Shown here one piece after another: positions 53,509 through 62,560 of a stretch of 64,000 nucleotides of DNA. A program made the position numbers and the translations under genes. The notes under the pieces were generated by a model, which searched no databases, was not told the origin of the DNA, and saw only the letters and a program-made list of their open reading frames with translations. This DNA is from Achromobacter sp. Bel. GTDB taxonomy: Bacteria > Pseudomonadota > Gammaproteobacteria > Burkholderiales > Burkholderiaceae_B. The stretch spans positions 1-64,000 of the forward strand of contig NZ_JABBJN010000021.1 of NCBI RefSeq assembly GCF_012928505.1, read 5' to 3'. Positions within the stretch are counted from its first letter, which is position 1, and each line of letters starts with the position of its first letter.

Positions 53509-54102
53509 ATGTTTGATACTTTTCCTGTCCTGCGTCGTGTTGGCCTGGCGGCCGCGACCATCGGTGTGGCGGGCTTGCTGTTCGCAGGCTGCTCCACCAC
53601 CACTCCCAAAGACTCCGCGACAACATCGGAGAAGCGCGAGTCGATGAACAGCGCGGCCAACGCCACGTTGAGCAAGCTGTACGAGGCTTCGCCGCAATCC
53701 AAGGAATTGGTGGCGCGCGCGCGAGGCGTGCTGGTGTTTCCGGACGTGCTGAGCGGCAGCTTCATCGTGGGCGCCGAGCATGGCAACGGCGTGCTGCGGG
53801 TCGGCGGCGCCAATTCGGGCTACTACAGCACGACGGCGGGTTCCATCGGCTTCCAGGCCGGTGCGCAATCCAAGGCCATGGTGCTGCTGTTCATGACGGA
53901 CGACGCACTGAACAAGTTCCGCAACAGCAGCGGCTGGACCGTGGGCGCCGATGCGACGGTGGCAGTCGTGAACGTGGGGGCCAACGGCCGCATCGATACC
54001 AATACGGCGCAGCAACCCATTGTCGGCTTCGTGATGAACAACGGCGGCCTGATGGCAGGCGTGTCGCTGGCCGGTACCAAGATCTCCAAGCTCAACTGGT
54101 AA
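53509..54102 (+). CDS. YSC84-domain lipoprotein
   Basis: A 197-residue protein with a lipoprotein signal (GVAGLLFAGC; ATG 53509 follows AAAGGAGA). The YSC84 (SYLF-like) domain runs from about residue 45 to the end, with LVFPDVLSGSFIVGAEHGNGVL and SIGFQAGAQSKAMVLLFMT. The domain binds lipids in eukaryotic SYLF proteins; the bacterial role is unclear. It is followed by a strong bidirectional terminator. Confidence 0.87.
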   Translation: MFDTFPVLRRVGLAAATIGVAGLLFAGCSTTTPKDSATTSEKRESMNSAANATLSKLYEASPQSKELVARARGVLVFPDVLSGSFIVGAEHGNGVLRVGGANSGYYSTTAGSIGFQAGAQSKAMVLLFMTDDALNKFRNSSGWTVGADATVAVVNVGANGRIDTNTAQQPIVGFVMNNGGLMAGVSLAGTKISKLNW

Positions 54103-54120
54103 GCGAGCAACGCTGAAAAA

Positions 54121-54157
54121 CAAAACGCCGCGGAATGGTTCCGCGGCGTTTTGTTTT
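54121..54157. terminator. bidirectional terminator
   Basis: CAAAACGCCGCGGAA and TTCCGCGGCGTTTTG form a perfect 15-bp stem with a TGG loop between the convergent lipoprotein and the small gene at 54170. Confidence 0.94.
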
Positions 54158-54169
54158 GGGGGCGGCGTT

Positions 54170-54403
54170 TCAGCCGAGCAGGGTGTCGCCGTTGTTGCGC
54201 ACCGCGTTTTCGCGCTGCATTTCGGCTTCTTCGATATCCGGGTCCAGGCCGCGCCAGCGCACGATGCTGCCGCGGTCTTGCTCGGGTTCCCAACCCAGCA
54301 TGCCGTAGCGCGTGATTTCAGTTTCGCCTGTGTCGAATTCCACTTCAAAGTAGCCCTGACGATCGGGTAGCGTGCCACCGGGGAACCATTCAGTTTCGGG
54401 CAT
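54170..54403 (-). CDS. small acidic protein of unknown function
   Basis: A 77-residue protein (MPETEWFPGGTLPDRQGYFEVEFDTG). GGAG lies 7 bp before the ATG. It is rich in Glu, Asp and Trp with no signal. I do not recognise a family. Confidence 0.68.
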   Translation of the reverse strand: MPETEWFPGGTLPDRQGYFEVEFDTGETEITRYGMLGWEPEQDRGSIVRWRGLDPDIEEAEMQRENAVRNNGDTLLG

Positions 54404-54517
54404 GGTTTGCTCCTTGCTAAGCGATGGGAGGGATGTCGGCGGCGGTTGCTGCCGACGCGCCCATTGTGCGGGGGCGGGCGGCATCCCGCAAGTTTCCGAA
54501 AGCGTCGCGCCGTATCG

Positions 54518-54988
54518 TCAGGCGAGCGGAACTGCGGTGGTGTACAGCACCTGTTTCAACGCAAAGCTCGAGCGGATGCTGGCGACGCCCGGGATGCGGG
54601 TGATGTGTTCGACGATCAGGCGTTCCAGCGCGTCCACGTCCGGCACCAGCGCGCGGATCAGGTAATCCGCGTCGCCCGACATCAGATAGCACTCCATGAT
54701 TTCCGGCAGGACGGCGATTTCGCGCTCGAAGACGTCCAGCGCGGCCTTGCGCTGCTTGTCCAGCGAGATCTGGATGAACACGTTGACCTTCAGCCCCAGC
54801 TTGCGCGCGTTCAACAGCGTGACGCGGCGGTCGATCAGGCCCTCGGTTTCCAGGCGGCGGACACGGGCCAGGCAGGGCGAGGCCGACAGGTTCACGCGGG
54901 CGGCGAGCTCGACGTTGGTCAGGCGAGCGTCGCGCTGAAGTTCGTTCAAAATTCGGATGTCAGTGGCATCCAGGTTGATTTCCGGCAT
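54518..54988 (-). CDS. Lrp/AsnC-family transcriptional regulator
   Basis: A 156-residue feast/famine regulator. [52 protein letters not shown] (residues 7-55) and a RAM amino-acid-binding domain ([32 protein letters not shown]). It is divergent from a DMT transporter, which such regulators often control as an amino-acid exporter. A CTTTGG-N8-CCAAAG repeat lies in between. Confidence 0.93.
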   Translation of the reverse strand: MPEINLDATDIRILNELQRDARLTNVELAARVNLSASPCLARVRRLETEGLIDRRVTLLNARKLGLKVNVFIQISLDKQRKAALDVFEREIAVLPEIMECYLMSGDADYLIRALVPDVDALERLIVEHITRIPGVASIRSSFALKQVLYTTAVPLA

Positions 54989-55096
54989 AAGTCACCTAGG
55001 AGTTATTCATATGCAGTTCTTTTGTGCTGCAAATGTAGTGTATAGAAGTGAATTGAGGTGAAATATGCCGGGGTTTACCCTATAGACTATTTCTTC

Positions 55097-55116
55097 CTTT
55101 GGTCAATCGGCCAAAG
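55097..55116. promoter_or_regulatory. candidate Lrp/AsnC operator
   Basis: CTTTGG-TCAATCGG-CCAAAG is an inverted repeat 20 bp long, 33 bp before the transporter start and between the divergent genes. Confidence 0.5.
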
Positions 55117-55148
55117 TGCAGAATAATCAAGCGGTAGATCGAGTAGTA

Positions 55149-56060
55149 ATGAGTCAGCAAAGCACGGTGCGCAAGTTTTTGCCGTTGATCGGCGCGGTCA
55201 TGGTTTGGGGCGGAAATTGGCCTGTCATGAAGTTGGGGCTGACGCACATGAGCCCGCTCTGGCTGGCCGCCAGCCGCTTCGGGGCGGCGGCGCTGATCAG
55301 CGTGCTGGTGTTGGGCGCCATGGGGCGCTTGCGCCTGCCGACCCGCCAGGAATGGCCCTTGGTGGCGGGCGTGGCGTTGCTGCAGATGGGCGCGTTCACG
55401 GCTTTGGCGCTGTGGGCCCTGCAATACGTGGCGCCCGGTCGCGCGTCCGTCATCGCCTACGCCACGTCGATCTGGGTCATTCCGTTGTCGGCGCTGATCC
55501 TGAAAGAGCGCTTGTCGGCGGGGCAATGGCTGGCGACCGCGTTGAGCTACGCCGGTATCGGCGTGATCGTCGCACCTGCGTTCAGCCCATGGCAGTCGCA
55601 TACGGTGATCGGCCTGGTCATGCTGCTGGGCGCCTCGTTCGCGTGGGCATGCAACATCATCCAGCTGCGCGGCAATCGGCATGTGCGCCTGGGGGCCGAC
55701 ATGATTCCGTGGCAGACTGCCATCGCCACCGTGCCGCTGGCCGCGCTGGCATGGATGCGCGACGGCGCGCCGGTTTTTCTGGCGGCGCCCGACGCGTGGC
55801 CCATCATCCTCTATACCGGTCCGCTGGCCACGGCGTTGACCTTCATTGTGGTGCTGGGCATGACGCAGAAGATGCCGCCTGTCGCCACATCCATCGCGAT
55901 GCTGTGCGTGCCGGTGATCGGCCTGATCGTATCGTCGGTGGTGTTCCATGAACGCATGTCGGCTGACCTGGCGCTGGGCCTTGCGCTGATCGGCGCAAGC
56001 GTGGCCGCCTCGGCGGTAGCGTCGCGGTTCAAGCGGCCGATGGTGCTGCGTCCTTCCTAG
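55149..56060 (+). CDS. EamA/DMT-family transporter
   Basis: A 303-residue ten-helix membrane protein with two EamA repeats. Repeat one has VRKFLPLIGAVMVWGGNWPVMKLGL and VAPGRASVIAYATSIWVIPLSALILKERL; repeat two contains GASFAWACNIIQLR and TGPLATALTFIVVLGM. ATG 55149 is the likely start. Divergent from lrp. It probably exports amino acids or related metabolites; the substrate is inferred only. Confidence 0.9.
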   Translation: MSQQSTVRKFLPLIGAVMVWGGNWPVMKLGLTHMSPLWLAASRFGAAALISVLVLGAMGRLRLPTRQEWPLVAGVALLQMGAFTALALWALQYVAPGRASVIAYATSIWVIPLSALILKERLSAGQWLATALSYAGIGVIVAPAFSPWQSHTVIGLVMLLGASFAWACNIIQLRGNRHVRLGADMIPWQTAIATVPLAALAWMRDGAPVFLAAPDAWPIILYTGPLATALTFIVVLGMTQKMPPVATSIAMLCVPVIGLIVSSVVFHERMSADLALGLALIGASVAASAVASRFKRPMVLRPS

Positions 56061-56113
56061 AACGCTCTAGAATGGCTTCGCGCCGGGGAGGGCCTGGCAC
56101 GTCTTCTGGGTGC

Positions 56114-56869
56114 ATGGCTGAAATGAATTCGCTATATGTGTTGGTCGTAGTGGGCGCCATGGCCGCGGGGTTCGTGCAAGGCTTGTCGGGATTCGGATTC
56201 GGGATGGTGGCCATGTCGTTCTGGGCGTGGACCATCGACCCCAGGCTGGCGGCCGCGATGGCCGTGTTTGGTTCCCTGACTGGGCAGTTGCTGGCTGCCT
56301 TCACGGTGCGGCGGGGTTTCGCGATGTCGCATCTGTTGCCTTTCATCGTGGGCGGGCTGGCGGGGATACCGTTGGGCGTGATGCTGCTGCCGCATTTGGA
56401 ACCGTTGATATTCAAGGCTTTCATCGGCGGGCTGCTGGGAATCTGGTGCCCGATCATGTTGTTTGCCACGCGCCTGCCGCGGATCACCGCAGGCGGCAAG
56501 GTGGCGGACGGTGTGGCCGGCGCAGTGGGGGGCATCATGGGCGGCATAGGCGGGTTCACGGGCGTCATCCCCACGTTGTGGTGCACCTTGCGAGGATTCG
56601 ACCGCGACGTGCAGCGCTCGGTGATCCAGAATTTCAATCTGTCCATGCTGGCGGTGACGATGGCCACCTATGTGTTCACGGGCGTGGTCACGCGCGACAT
56701 GCTGCCGTTGTTTGCCTTGATCGTGCCCGCGATGCTGGTGCCCTCGCTGTTGGGCGCACGCTTATACGTGGGCATCAGCGATCTTGCGTTTCGCCGCATC
56801 GTGCTGGGCCTGCTGACGCTGTCGGGCATTGCGCTGCTGGTCTCGTCGGTGCCCAAGCTGCTGGCCTAG
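56114..56869 (+). CDS. TauE/SafE-family membrane permease
   Basis: A 251-residue membrane protein with about seven helices. The family motifs GFVQGLSGFGFGMVAMSFW near the N-terminus and GGIMGGIGGFTGVIPTLWC in the second half are clear. The family exports or imports sulfonates, sulfite-related or other organic anions. ATG 56114 or 56123 is the start. Same strand as the DMT gene, 53 bp after it. Confidence 0.88.
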   Translation: MAEMNSLYVLVVVGAMAAGFVQGLSGFGFGMVAMSFWAWTIDPRLAAAMAVFGSLTGQLLAAFTVRRGFAMSHLLPFIVGGLAGIPLGVMLLPHLEPLIFKAFIGGLLGIWCPIMLFATRLPRITAGGKVADGVAGAVGGIMGGIGGFTGVIPTLWCTLRGFDRDVQRSVIQNFNLSMLAVTMATYVFTGVVTRDMLPLFALIVPAMLVPSLLGARLYVGISDLAFRRIVLGLLTLSGIALLVSSVPKLLA

Positions 56870-56924
56870 TCGGAAGCGGCCTGGCCGGCATGCTATCGTT
56901 CAGGGATTCAAGAGAGAACCACGC

Positions 56925-57149
56925 ATGGCATTGCATCGTTTCCAGAAGGGCGAACTGGGTCACTGGCTGCGGCTTGTGGCCGATAATTGCGAGCCCGGCG
57001 CCGCGCAAGTCGACGTGCCCGACGAGGTCGCGAAGGCGTTGGTCACCCTGCGTTGCGTTCAACCCGGCGCCGATGGCCGCTGGATGATCACCGAAAAGGG
57101 CAAGCTCGCCCTGCGCATGGAAGAGCCGGGCGCGATACACGTGCGTTGA
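56925..57149 (+). CDS. small protein of unknown function
   Basis: A 74-residue soluble protein (MALHRFQKGELGHWLRLVADNC start). AGAGAG precedes ATG 56925. The chain has a small winged-helix look (KALVTLRCVQPGADGRWMITEKGKLAL), which is only a guess. I do not recognise a family. Confidence 0.62.
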   Translation: MALHRFQKGELGHWLRLVADNCEPGAAQVDVPDEVAKALVTLRCVQPGADGRWMITEKGKLALRMEEPGAIHVR

Positions 57150-57489
57150 CCGCTCAGCGCGCTGACGCCGCCGGCCAGCTGGGGCGGTCTGATCCGACCG
57201 CCTCTCATTGCTCTGCGCAACGCGGCTTTTTTGCGCCACTCCCGAATATCCACATAGTTTGCGAATGTTTTCGCTGTATGTCGCGAGTTCGCGGGTATTG
57301 GCGGGACAGTACGGGAATCTCCTGAGACGGAATGTTCGATTTGGCATCTTCCGGACGTATCGCGCATGCTGCGTCGCCAGTAAGATGAACTTGCGTGACG
57401 CTTTCAGGTCTTTTTATTTATGCGGGATTTCTGCACCCGCCACGTCACGCGTGGTTCACGCGTTTAGGTAACCGACTGGGAGGTAGCAC
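57150..57489. other. intergenic region without a supported gene
   Basis: 340 bp with AT-rich patches near 57240-57280 and 57400-57440. Overlapping open frames on both strands have no motif or ribosome-binding site. AGGTAGCAC before 57490 serves the next gene. Confidence 0.5.
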
Positions 57490-57702
57490 ATGCAGCATCG
57501 TGACCAGGAAGTACTGATCGACGTTTCCACAGCGGCCATGGATACCGGCGGATATGGCGTTTTGCTGACGGTAACGGCCGAGGGCGGCACCGAAGTGGAT
57601 GCCGCATTTTCCCACTTGGGCAACTGCGCTTCGTTGGACGAAGCACGTGATCGCGCGGAAATCTTCGCGCAGAACTGGGTTGAGGAAAATATCTTCCGAT
57701 AG
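57490..57702 (+). CDS. small protein of unknown function
   Basis: A 70-residue protein (MQHRDQEVLIDVSTAAMDTGG). GGAGGTAG lies 9 bp before the ATG, a strong ribosome-binding site. It is acidic, with no signal peptide. I do not recognise a family. Confidence 0.72.
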   Translation: MQHRDQEVLIDVSTAAMDTGGYGVLLTVTAEGGTEVDAAFSHLGNCASLDEARDRAEIFAQNWVEENIFR

Positions 57703-57835
57703 GGCATGCCGCCCTGGGCGAAGCTAAGCGGTTAAACCGGTCTGTGCGCGCATGACGCTGCGGAGAATGCTCGAAAGTTTGCGACGAAAATTTCGGTTAT
57801 CGTTGCTGCTCCAAAACCTGGGGCCCTATTCGGGC

Positions 57836-58963
57836 ATGCGTCGTTCCAAGATGACTGCCGCACAGACCAATCCCTCTCTCGCGCAGCACATCCACGCGCT
57901 GCGTGAACATTTCGATAGCGTCATCCTGCCCTTGTGGATGGGCCGGGGCTTCAATGACGCAACCGGTCTGCCTTACGAATCGCTGGATGCCGCGACAGGC
58001 GCGCCGCTTGCGCCGGTGCGCTATCGCGCCATGGCGTGCGCGCGCCAACTGTACGTGTTCGCGCAGGCGCCCGGCGCAGCCGCCGGCCAACATGCCGATC
58101 GCCTGTTCGAATCCTTGTGCAGCGTGTTCCGCGACGAGGCGCGCGGCGGCTGGCGATACAGCGTGGACGCCGATGCGCGTCCGCTGGACGAGACCCAGGA
58201 TCTGTATACGCACGCGTTTGTCGTGCTGGCTTCTGCCGCCTATTTTCAGCGCAGCCGCCACGCCGATGCGCGCAAGCTCATGCTGGTCACCGCGTCGACG
58301 ATCGAGGCGCGGTTCAAGACCCGCGACGGGCTGTACCACGCTGCGCTCAGCCCCGACTTGAGCGAGCCGTTGCGTCCGCCCGCGCAAAATCCCATGATGC
58401 ATCTGACCGAAGCGTATCTGGCCGCGGCCCAGGTGGCCGAGCCCGCGATGTTCGCGCAGCATTTGCGCAGCCTGGCGCAAGGGGTCAGCCAGTTCTTCGT
58501 GCATGCGCCTACCCAGTGCATTTCAGAAGCGCTGCAGGGCACGGCCGGCAACCGCCTTGAGCCCGGGCACCAGTTCGAATGGCTCTCGCTGGTGCATGGC
58601 GCCGCCGAGGTGTTCGACGGCCTGGATCTGGTGGAATCGTTGCCGCGCGCGGTGCAATGGTCCCGCAAGCATGGCGTGGATGTCGCTGGTCCGGGCGTGC
58701 TGGCGTCATTGGACGAGTCGGGCGCCGTCATTGACGATACGCGGCGCATCTGGGCGCAGACGGAATACCTGCGCACGTTGGCGGTGCTGGGCGATTGGAC
58801 CGCGTTAGCGTCGGGGCTGGCCGATTTCCGGGCCCGGTTTCTGCATGACGGGGGGTGGTACGAGTGCCTGGACGCCAGCGGCGCGGTCGTGCGCGCCGAC
58901 ATGCCGTCTACGTCTCCGTACCATCTGGCGACCTGTCTGGCGGCCTTGCCGGGCGTTGTTTAA
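57836..58963 (+). CDS. AGE-family N-acylglucosamine 2-epimerase / aldose-ketose isomerase
   Basis: A 375-residue (alpha/alpha)6-barrel protein of the AGE/YihS superfamily. Motifs: FNDATGLPYESLDAATG, CARQLYVFAQAPG, the barrel His region NPMMHLTEAYLAAAQ, HQFEWLSLVHGAAEVF and RIWAQTEYLRTLAVL. The family includes mannose isomerases and N-acylglucosamine 2-epimerases; the family catalytic histidines are present. ATG 57836 is preferred to 57752. No sugar-transport genes are adjacent. Confidence 0.87.
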   Translation: MRRSKMTAAQTNPSLAQHIHALREHFDSVILPLWMGRGFNDATGLPYESLDAATGAPLAPVRYRAMACARQLYVFAQAPGAAAGQHADRLFESLCSVFRDEARGGWRYSVDADARPLDETQDLYTHAFVVLASAAYFQRSRHADARKLMLVTASTIEARFKTRDGLYHAALSPDLSEPLRPPAQNPMMHLTEAYLAAAQVAEPAMFAQHLRSLAQGVSQFFVHAPTQCISEALQGTAGNRLEPGHQFEWLSLVHGAAEVFDGLDLVESLPRAVQWSRKHGVDVAGPGVLASLDESGAVIDDTRRIWAQTEYLRTLAVLGDWTALASGLADFRARFLHDGGWYECLDASGAVVRADMPSTSPYHLATCLAALPGVV

Positions 58964-59065
58964 TTGCGGCGTTAACAATTTTTGTCGATCTGTTGTCATG
59001 AATTGATAGAAAAACATTGGTGAAATCCCTTACAATTTGCTAACACTGTTTGTGGGGAAGCATCA

Positions 59066-59281
59066 ATGAGCGTTATGTGCTTGGCTTGCCAACGCATTAA
59101 CCCGGGGCTGTCAGGCGTTGCGCCGCATTCGCACCTGGGACATCAAGGTTTCACCAACCCGACCCAGAAAGGGCGGGAGGAAAGCCGTGAAGACCATTTT
59201 CGCTGCCTGAGTTGCGGGGCGAAATGGCTGCGTGAAACCGATAAGTGGGGCGTGGACCTGGGCTTCAAGCTCGCACCCTGA
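59066..59281 (+). CDS. small zinc-ribbon-like protein
   Basis: A 71-residue protein with two CxxC pairs, C5-x2-C8 and C47-x2-C50, that could bind one zinc. The middle is His- and Gly-rich. GGGGAAG precedes the ATG at 59066. I do not recognise a family; it may be a small DNA- or RNA-binding adaptor. Confidence 0.7.
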   Translation: MSVMCLACQRINPGLSGVAPHSHLGHQGFTNPTQKGREESREDHFRCLSCGAKWLRETDKWGVDLGFKLAP

Positions 59282-59366
59282 TCGCGTTGTGCCATCGCAT
59301 GGGAATCGGGTCTCTGAAAAGAGGCCCGTTTCATTTTGAAATGTTATGCGGGGTATTTCTGAAACG

Positions 59367-60332
59367 TTATGCTGCCGCGTCGCCGGCCCCGGAGGGCGGG
59401 CGCGGCGGTCTGGCCGCCGCGACGTCGGGGTCCGCGCTGGCGGTCTCCAGCAGCCATTGCCGAAAACAGGCCAGCGCGTAGTGGTCACGGCGTTGGGCTG
59501 GCGCGCACAGGTGATAGCCGCGGCTGAGCCGGATGGGCAGATCGCCGAACGGGGCGGCAACGCGGCCGGCCTGGAGCTCGTCGCGCACCAGGCAACGCTG
59601 CAGCACCGCGATCCCCATATCGGCCATCACGGCGCGGACCAGGATGGATACCTGGTCGAAACCATTGGATAGCGTGACAGCGTCGCGGGGCACGCCGGCC
59701 GCGGTGAACCATTGCGCCCAGTTGTCCTTGCCGTTCGAGTGGTACAGCAGCGGTTCGCCAAGCAGGCCGTGCGGCGTGCTCCACAGGCCTTGGGCCTGCC
59801 TTGCCGCCAGCCGGCCCGGGTGGCAGATCACCACCATTTCCCGGCCGATGACGTAGTCGGCCTGCCAGCCGGGCCACTGTTCGGGCGTGCCGGACAGGAT
59901 GCTGGCATCGGGCGTTGCGCCCGAAAAATCCTCATTGCGCCGGTAGGCCGCGAAACTCAGCTGGATCTCGGGATGGCGCCGATGGAAATCGGGCAGGTGC
60001 GGCACCAGCCAGGCGCTGGCCAGCGTGGGGACGGTGGACAAGGTCAGGCGCAAGCGGCGGTCGTCGGCCCGCAGTTCGGTGCTGAGCGATTCGATTGCCT
60101 GCAATGGCCCCTGCGCGCCGTCGTAAAGCCGCTTGCCCATGTCGGTCAAGGTCAGCCCGTGCGCGTTCCGGTGCATCAGGGGCTGGCCGAAATGCGCTTC
60201 CAATCGGGAGATGGCGCGGCTGATGGCGCCCTGGGTCACGCACAGCGTCTGTGCCGCCTGTGTGAAGCTGGAGAGGCGCGCGGCCGTGATGAAGGCGTGC
60301 AGCTCTGACATGGACGGCGAGTGCAGGCGCAT
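59367..60332 (-). CDS. LysR-family transcriptional regulator
   Basis: A 321-residue regulator. HTH SMSELHAFITAARLSSFTQAAQTLCVTQGAISRAISRLEAHFGQPLMHR (residues 7-55), then a LysR substrate-binding domain (LRLTLSTVPTLASAWLVPHLPDFHRRHPEIQL). The C-terminus is low-complexity. It is divergent from the Bug receptor and N-formylglutamate amidohydrolase, which it probably controls. ATG 60332 is chosen over longer starts. Confidence 0.92.
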   Translation of the reverse strand: MRLHSPSMSELHAFITAARLSSFTQAAQTLCVTQGAISRAISRLEAHFGQPLMHRNAHGLTLTDMGKRLYDGAQGPLQAIESLSTELRADDRRLRLTLSTVPTLASAWLVPHLPDFHRRHPEIQLSFAAYRRNEDFSGATPDASILSGTPEQWPGWQADYVIGREMVVICHPGRLAARQAQGLWSTPHGLLGEPLLYHSNGKDNWAQWFTAAGVPRDAVTLSNGFDQVSILVRAVMADMGIAVLQRCLVRDELQAGRVAAPFGDLPIRLSRGYHLCAPAQRRDHYALACFRQWLLETASADPDVAAARPPRPPSGAGDAAA

Positions 60333-60453
60333 TGAGCATGATCTTTGGTAATGAAGGAGTGCAATATAGTCGTTTGAAAGGGGACCGTAAAGTTTGGACA
60401 CTGGCGGCCGTATCAGCAGACCCATAACGTTTTTCCCTTTTCGGAGTAACCCC

Positions 60454-61446
60454 ATGTCCCGCCGCCTGTTGGGCCGGTCCGCGCGTTTCGCGCTTGCCGG
60501 CATGTTCGCCACGCTGTCTTTTGCCGGCTTGTCCCACGCCGCCGACTATCCTTCCCGTCCCATCAAGCTGGTGGTGCCGTTTGCCGCGGGCGGTTCGACC
60601 GACATCGTCGCCCGCCTGGTGGCGGAATACGCCGGCCGCGACCTGAAGCAGACCATCGTCGTCGAAAACAAGGCGGGCGCGGGCGGTTCGATGGGCATGG
60701 AGCAAGTGGCACGCTCCACGCCGGACGGCTACACGATCGGTATGGCCACGATGAGCACGCATGGGTCTAACCCAGCCGTGTACCGCAAGATGAATTACGA
60801 CCCGGTGAAGGATTTCGTGCCGGTGGCCAACGTGCTGGCCGTGCCCAGTATCTTTGCGATCAATCCGAACCTGCCGGCCAAGAACATGGCGGAATTCGTG
60901 GCGTTGGCCAAGCGCGCGCCGGCTGACCGGTACAGCTTCGCGTCGCCGGGCGTGGGCTCGTTGGGCCACGTGAACATCGAGAACTTCATGATGTTGTCCG
61001 GCATCAAGCTGCTGCACGTGCCGTACCGTGGCGCGGGCCCGGCCTTGAACGATGTGATGGGCGGGCAGGTGGATGCGATCACCGATAACCTGTCGTCGAC
61101 CTTGCCGCAGGTGCTGGGCGGCAAGTTGCGTCCGCTGGCCGTGCTGGGCGCCGAGCGTTCGCCGCTGCTGCCGGACGTGCCCACCTACATTGAACTGGGT
61201 TATCCCGACATGGGCACGGGTGGCTGGTTCGGCCTGGTGGCGCCGGCGGGCACGCCGACCGCCGTGGTCGACCGCTTGAACCAGGCGGTGCGCGCCGCGA
61301 TGCAGGACCCCGAGTTCCGCAAGAAGGCCGAGGACGTGGGTGGTACGCTGATGCCGACGACCCCCCAAGAGTTCCAGGTCCAGATCGAACAGGCCCTGGC
61401 CCGCTACGCCAAGGTGGCCAAGGCCGCCAACATTCAGGCTGACTGA
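60454..61446 (+). CDS. tripartite-tricarboxylate (Bug) substrate-binding protein
   Basis: A 330-residue periplasmic receptor with a Sec signal (cut after SHA at about residue 29). Motifs: YPSRPIKLVVPFAAGGSTDIVARL, FASPGVGSLGHVNIENFM and HVPYRGAGPALNDVMGG. CGGAG precedes ATG 60454. It is followed 2 bp later by an N-formylglutamate amidohydrolase-like gene. No TTT membrane genes are adjacent. Confidence 0.94.
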   Translation: MSRRLLGRSARFALAGMFATLSFAGLSHAADYPSRPIKLVVPFAAGGSTDIVARLVAEYAGRDLKQTIVVENKAGAGGSMGMEQVARSTPDGYTIGMATMSTHGSNPAVYRKMNYDPVKDFVPVANVLAVPSIFAINPNLPAKNMAEFVALAKRAPADRYSFASPGVGSLGHVNIENFMMLSGIKLLHVPYRGAGPALNDVMGGQVDAITDNLSSTLPQVLGGKLRPLAVLGAERSPLLPDVPTYIELGYPDMGTGGWFGLVAPAGTPTAVVDRLNQAVRAAMQDPEFRKKAEDVGGTLMPTTPQEFQVQIEQALARYAKVAKAANIQAD

Positions 61447-61448
61447 CG

Positions 61449-62327
61449 ATGAGAAACGCCGATTTCAACGCGGTTTCCGTGCATGAACCCCAGGGGCCGG
61501 CGTTGCCGCTGGTCTGTGATTCGCCCCATAGCGGCGAACGCTATCCGGATGACTTCCGCGCCGCCGCGACGCGTTCGCAGCTGCGCCAGGGCGAAGACAC
61601 GCACGTGGACGCGTTGTGGTCGGCGGCGCCGGCATTGGGCGCCACGCTGATCGCGGCGAACTTCCCGCGCGTCTATATCGACCCGAACCGGACGTTGCAG
61701 GACCTGGATCCGGAACTGCTGGCCGAGCCGTGGCCCGAACCGCTGGCGCCGGGCGAGAAGACCCGGCTGGGCAAGGGTCTGATCTGGCGCCGGATGGACA
61801 AGGCCACGCCGGTCTACGACCGCAAGCTGACGCTGGACGAAGTGCGCCACCGCATTCAGGCGTATTACGAGCCCTACCATGCGGCCTTGTCGCAGGCGAT
61901 CGGCCGGGTCGAGCAGCGTTTCGGCGCCGTCTGGCACCTGAACCTGCATTCCATGCCCAATGACGCCTACGAACGCCTGGGCCGGCAAAGCGAGCACCCG
62001 CTGGCGGACTTCGTGCTGGGCGACCGGGACGGCACCACCTGCGAGCCGGAATTCATCGCGCTGATCGAGAAGGCCTTGCGCGATCTGGGTTATACGGTGG
62101 CGCGCAACGATCCCTACAAGGGCGTGCAACTGATCGCGCAGATCGGGCAACCGGCGCTGAACCGGCACAGCCTGCAAGTGGAGATCCGGCGTCCGTTGTA
62201 CATGGACGAGGCCACGCGGGAGCGCAACGCAGGATTCGAACTGTTGCGCGGGCATCTGTCGCAGGTGCTGGAGCAGGTGGCGGACTATGTACGCGTTCGC
62301 ATGAAGGCGGTCACGTCGACAAAATAG
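61449..62327 (+). CDS. N-formylglutamate amidohydrolase family protein
   Basis: A 292-residue FGase-family zinc amidohydrolase. Motifs: CDSPHSGERYPDDF, FPRVYIDPNRTLQDLDPELL, WHLNLHSMPND and NDPYKGVQLI. N-formylglutamate amidohydrolase (HutG) completes one histidine-degradation route, but no hut genes are here; the Bug receptor in the same operon points to an imported formyl or acyl amino acid. Start ATG 61449 is 2 bp after the receptor stop. Confidence 0.87.
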   Translation: MRNADFNAVSVHEPQGPALPLVCDSPHSGERYPDDFRAAATRSQLRQGEDTHVDALWSAAPALGATLIAANFPRVYIDPNRTLQDLDPELLAEPWPEPLAPGEKTRLGKGLIWRRMDKATPVYDRKLTLDEVRHRIQAYYEPYHAALSQAIGRVEQRFGAVWHLNLHSMPNDAYERLGRQSEHPLADFVLGDRDGTTCEPEFIALIEKALRDLGYTVARNDPYKGVQLIAQIGQPALNRHSLQVEIRRPLYMDEATRERNAGFELLRGHLSQVLEQVADYVRVRMKAVTSTK

Positions 62328-62351
62328 ATTCGCGTGTGTGAAGCGGTGCCC

Positions 62352-62397
62352 GAAGCCGGAATTGATGCAGATCAATTCCGGCTTCTTTTTTTCGGGC
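62352..62397 (+). terminator. terminator after the amidohydrolase
   Basis: GAAGCCGGAATTGAT and ATCAATTCCGGCTTC form a perfect 15-bp stem around GCAG, followed by T7. Confidence 0.95.
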
Positions 62398-62560
62398 GGG
62401 CCTCTCCGAGGTAAAAGGCATTCGCTCCTGGAGCAACGAGCCCGCGTCGACGGGAGCCGCGTGCCGGCCTGCTTTTTCAGGTACTTAAGTTTTCTTGTGT
62501 CGGGCCGTTGTCGCTAACAACGAGCTGCGCCGCCTTTGGCCGTGGCGATAGGGAACCGTA
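62398..62560. other. intergenic region
   Basis: About 160 bp; no gene. Nothing beyond a possible promoter for the next small gene is seen. Confidence 0.4.

Noticed and set aside
57208-57471. Frame of 87 codons in the 57.2-kb gap
   Set aside because: No motif or good start; composition unlike neighbouring proteins.
59003-59036. TTGATA and TACAAT as promoter of the zinc-ribbon gene
   Set aside because: The spacer is 22 bp, too long for a sigma-70 promoter.
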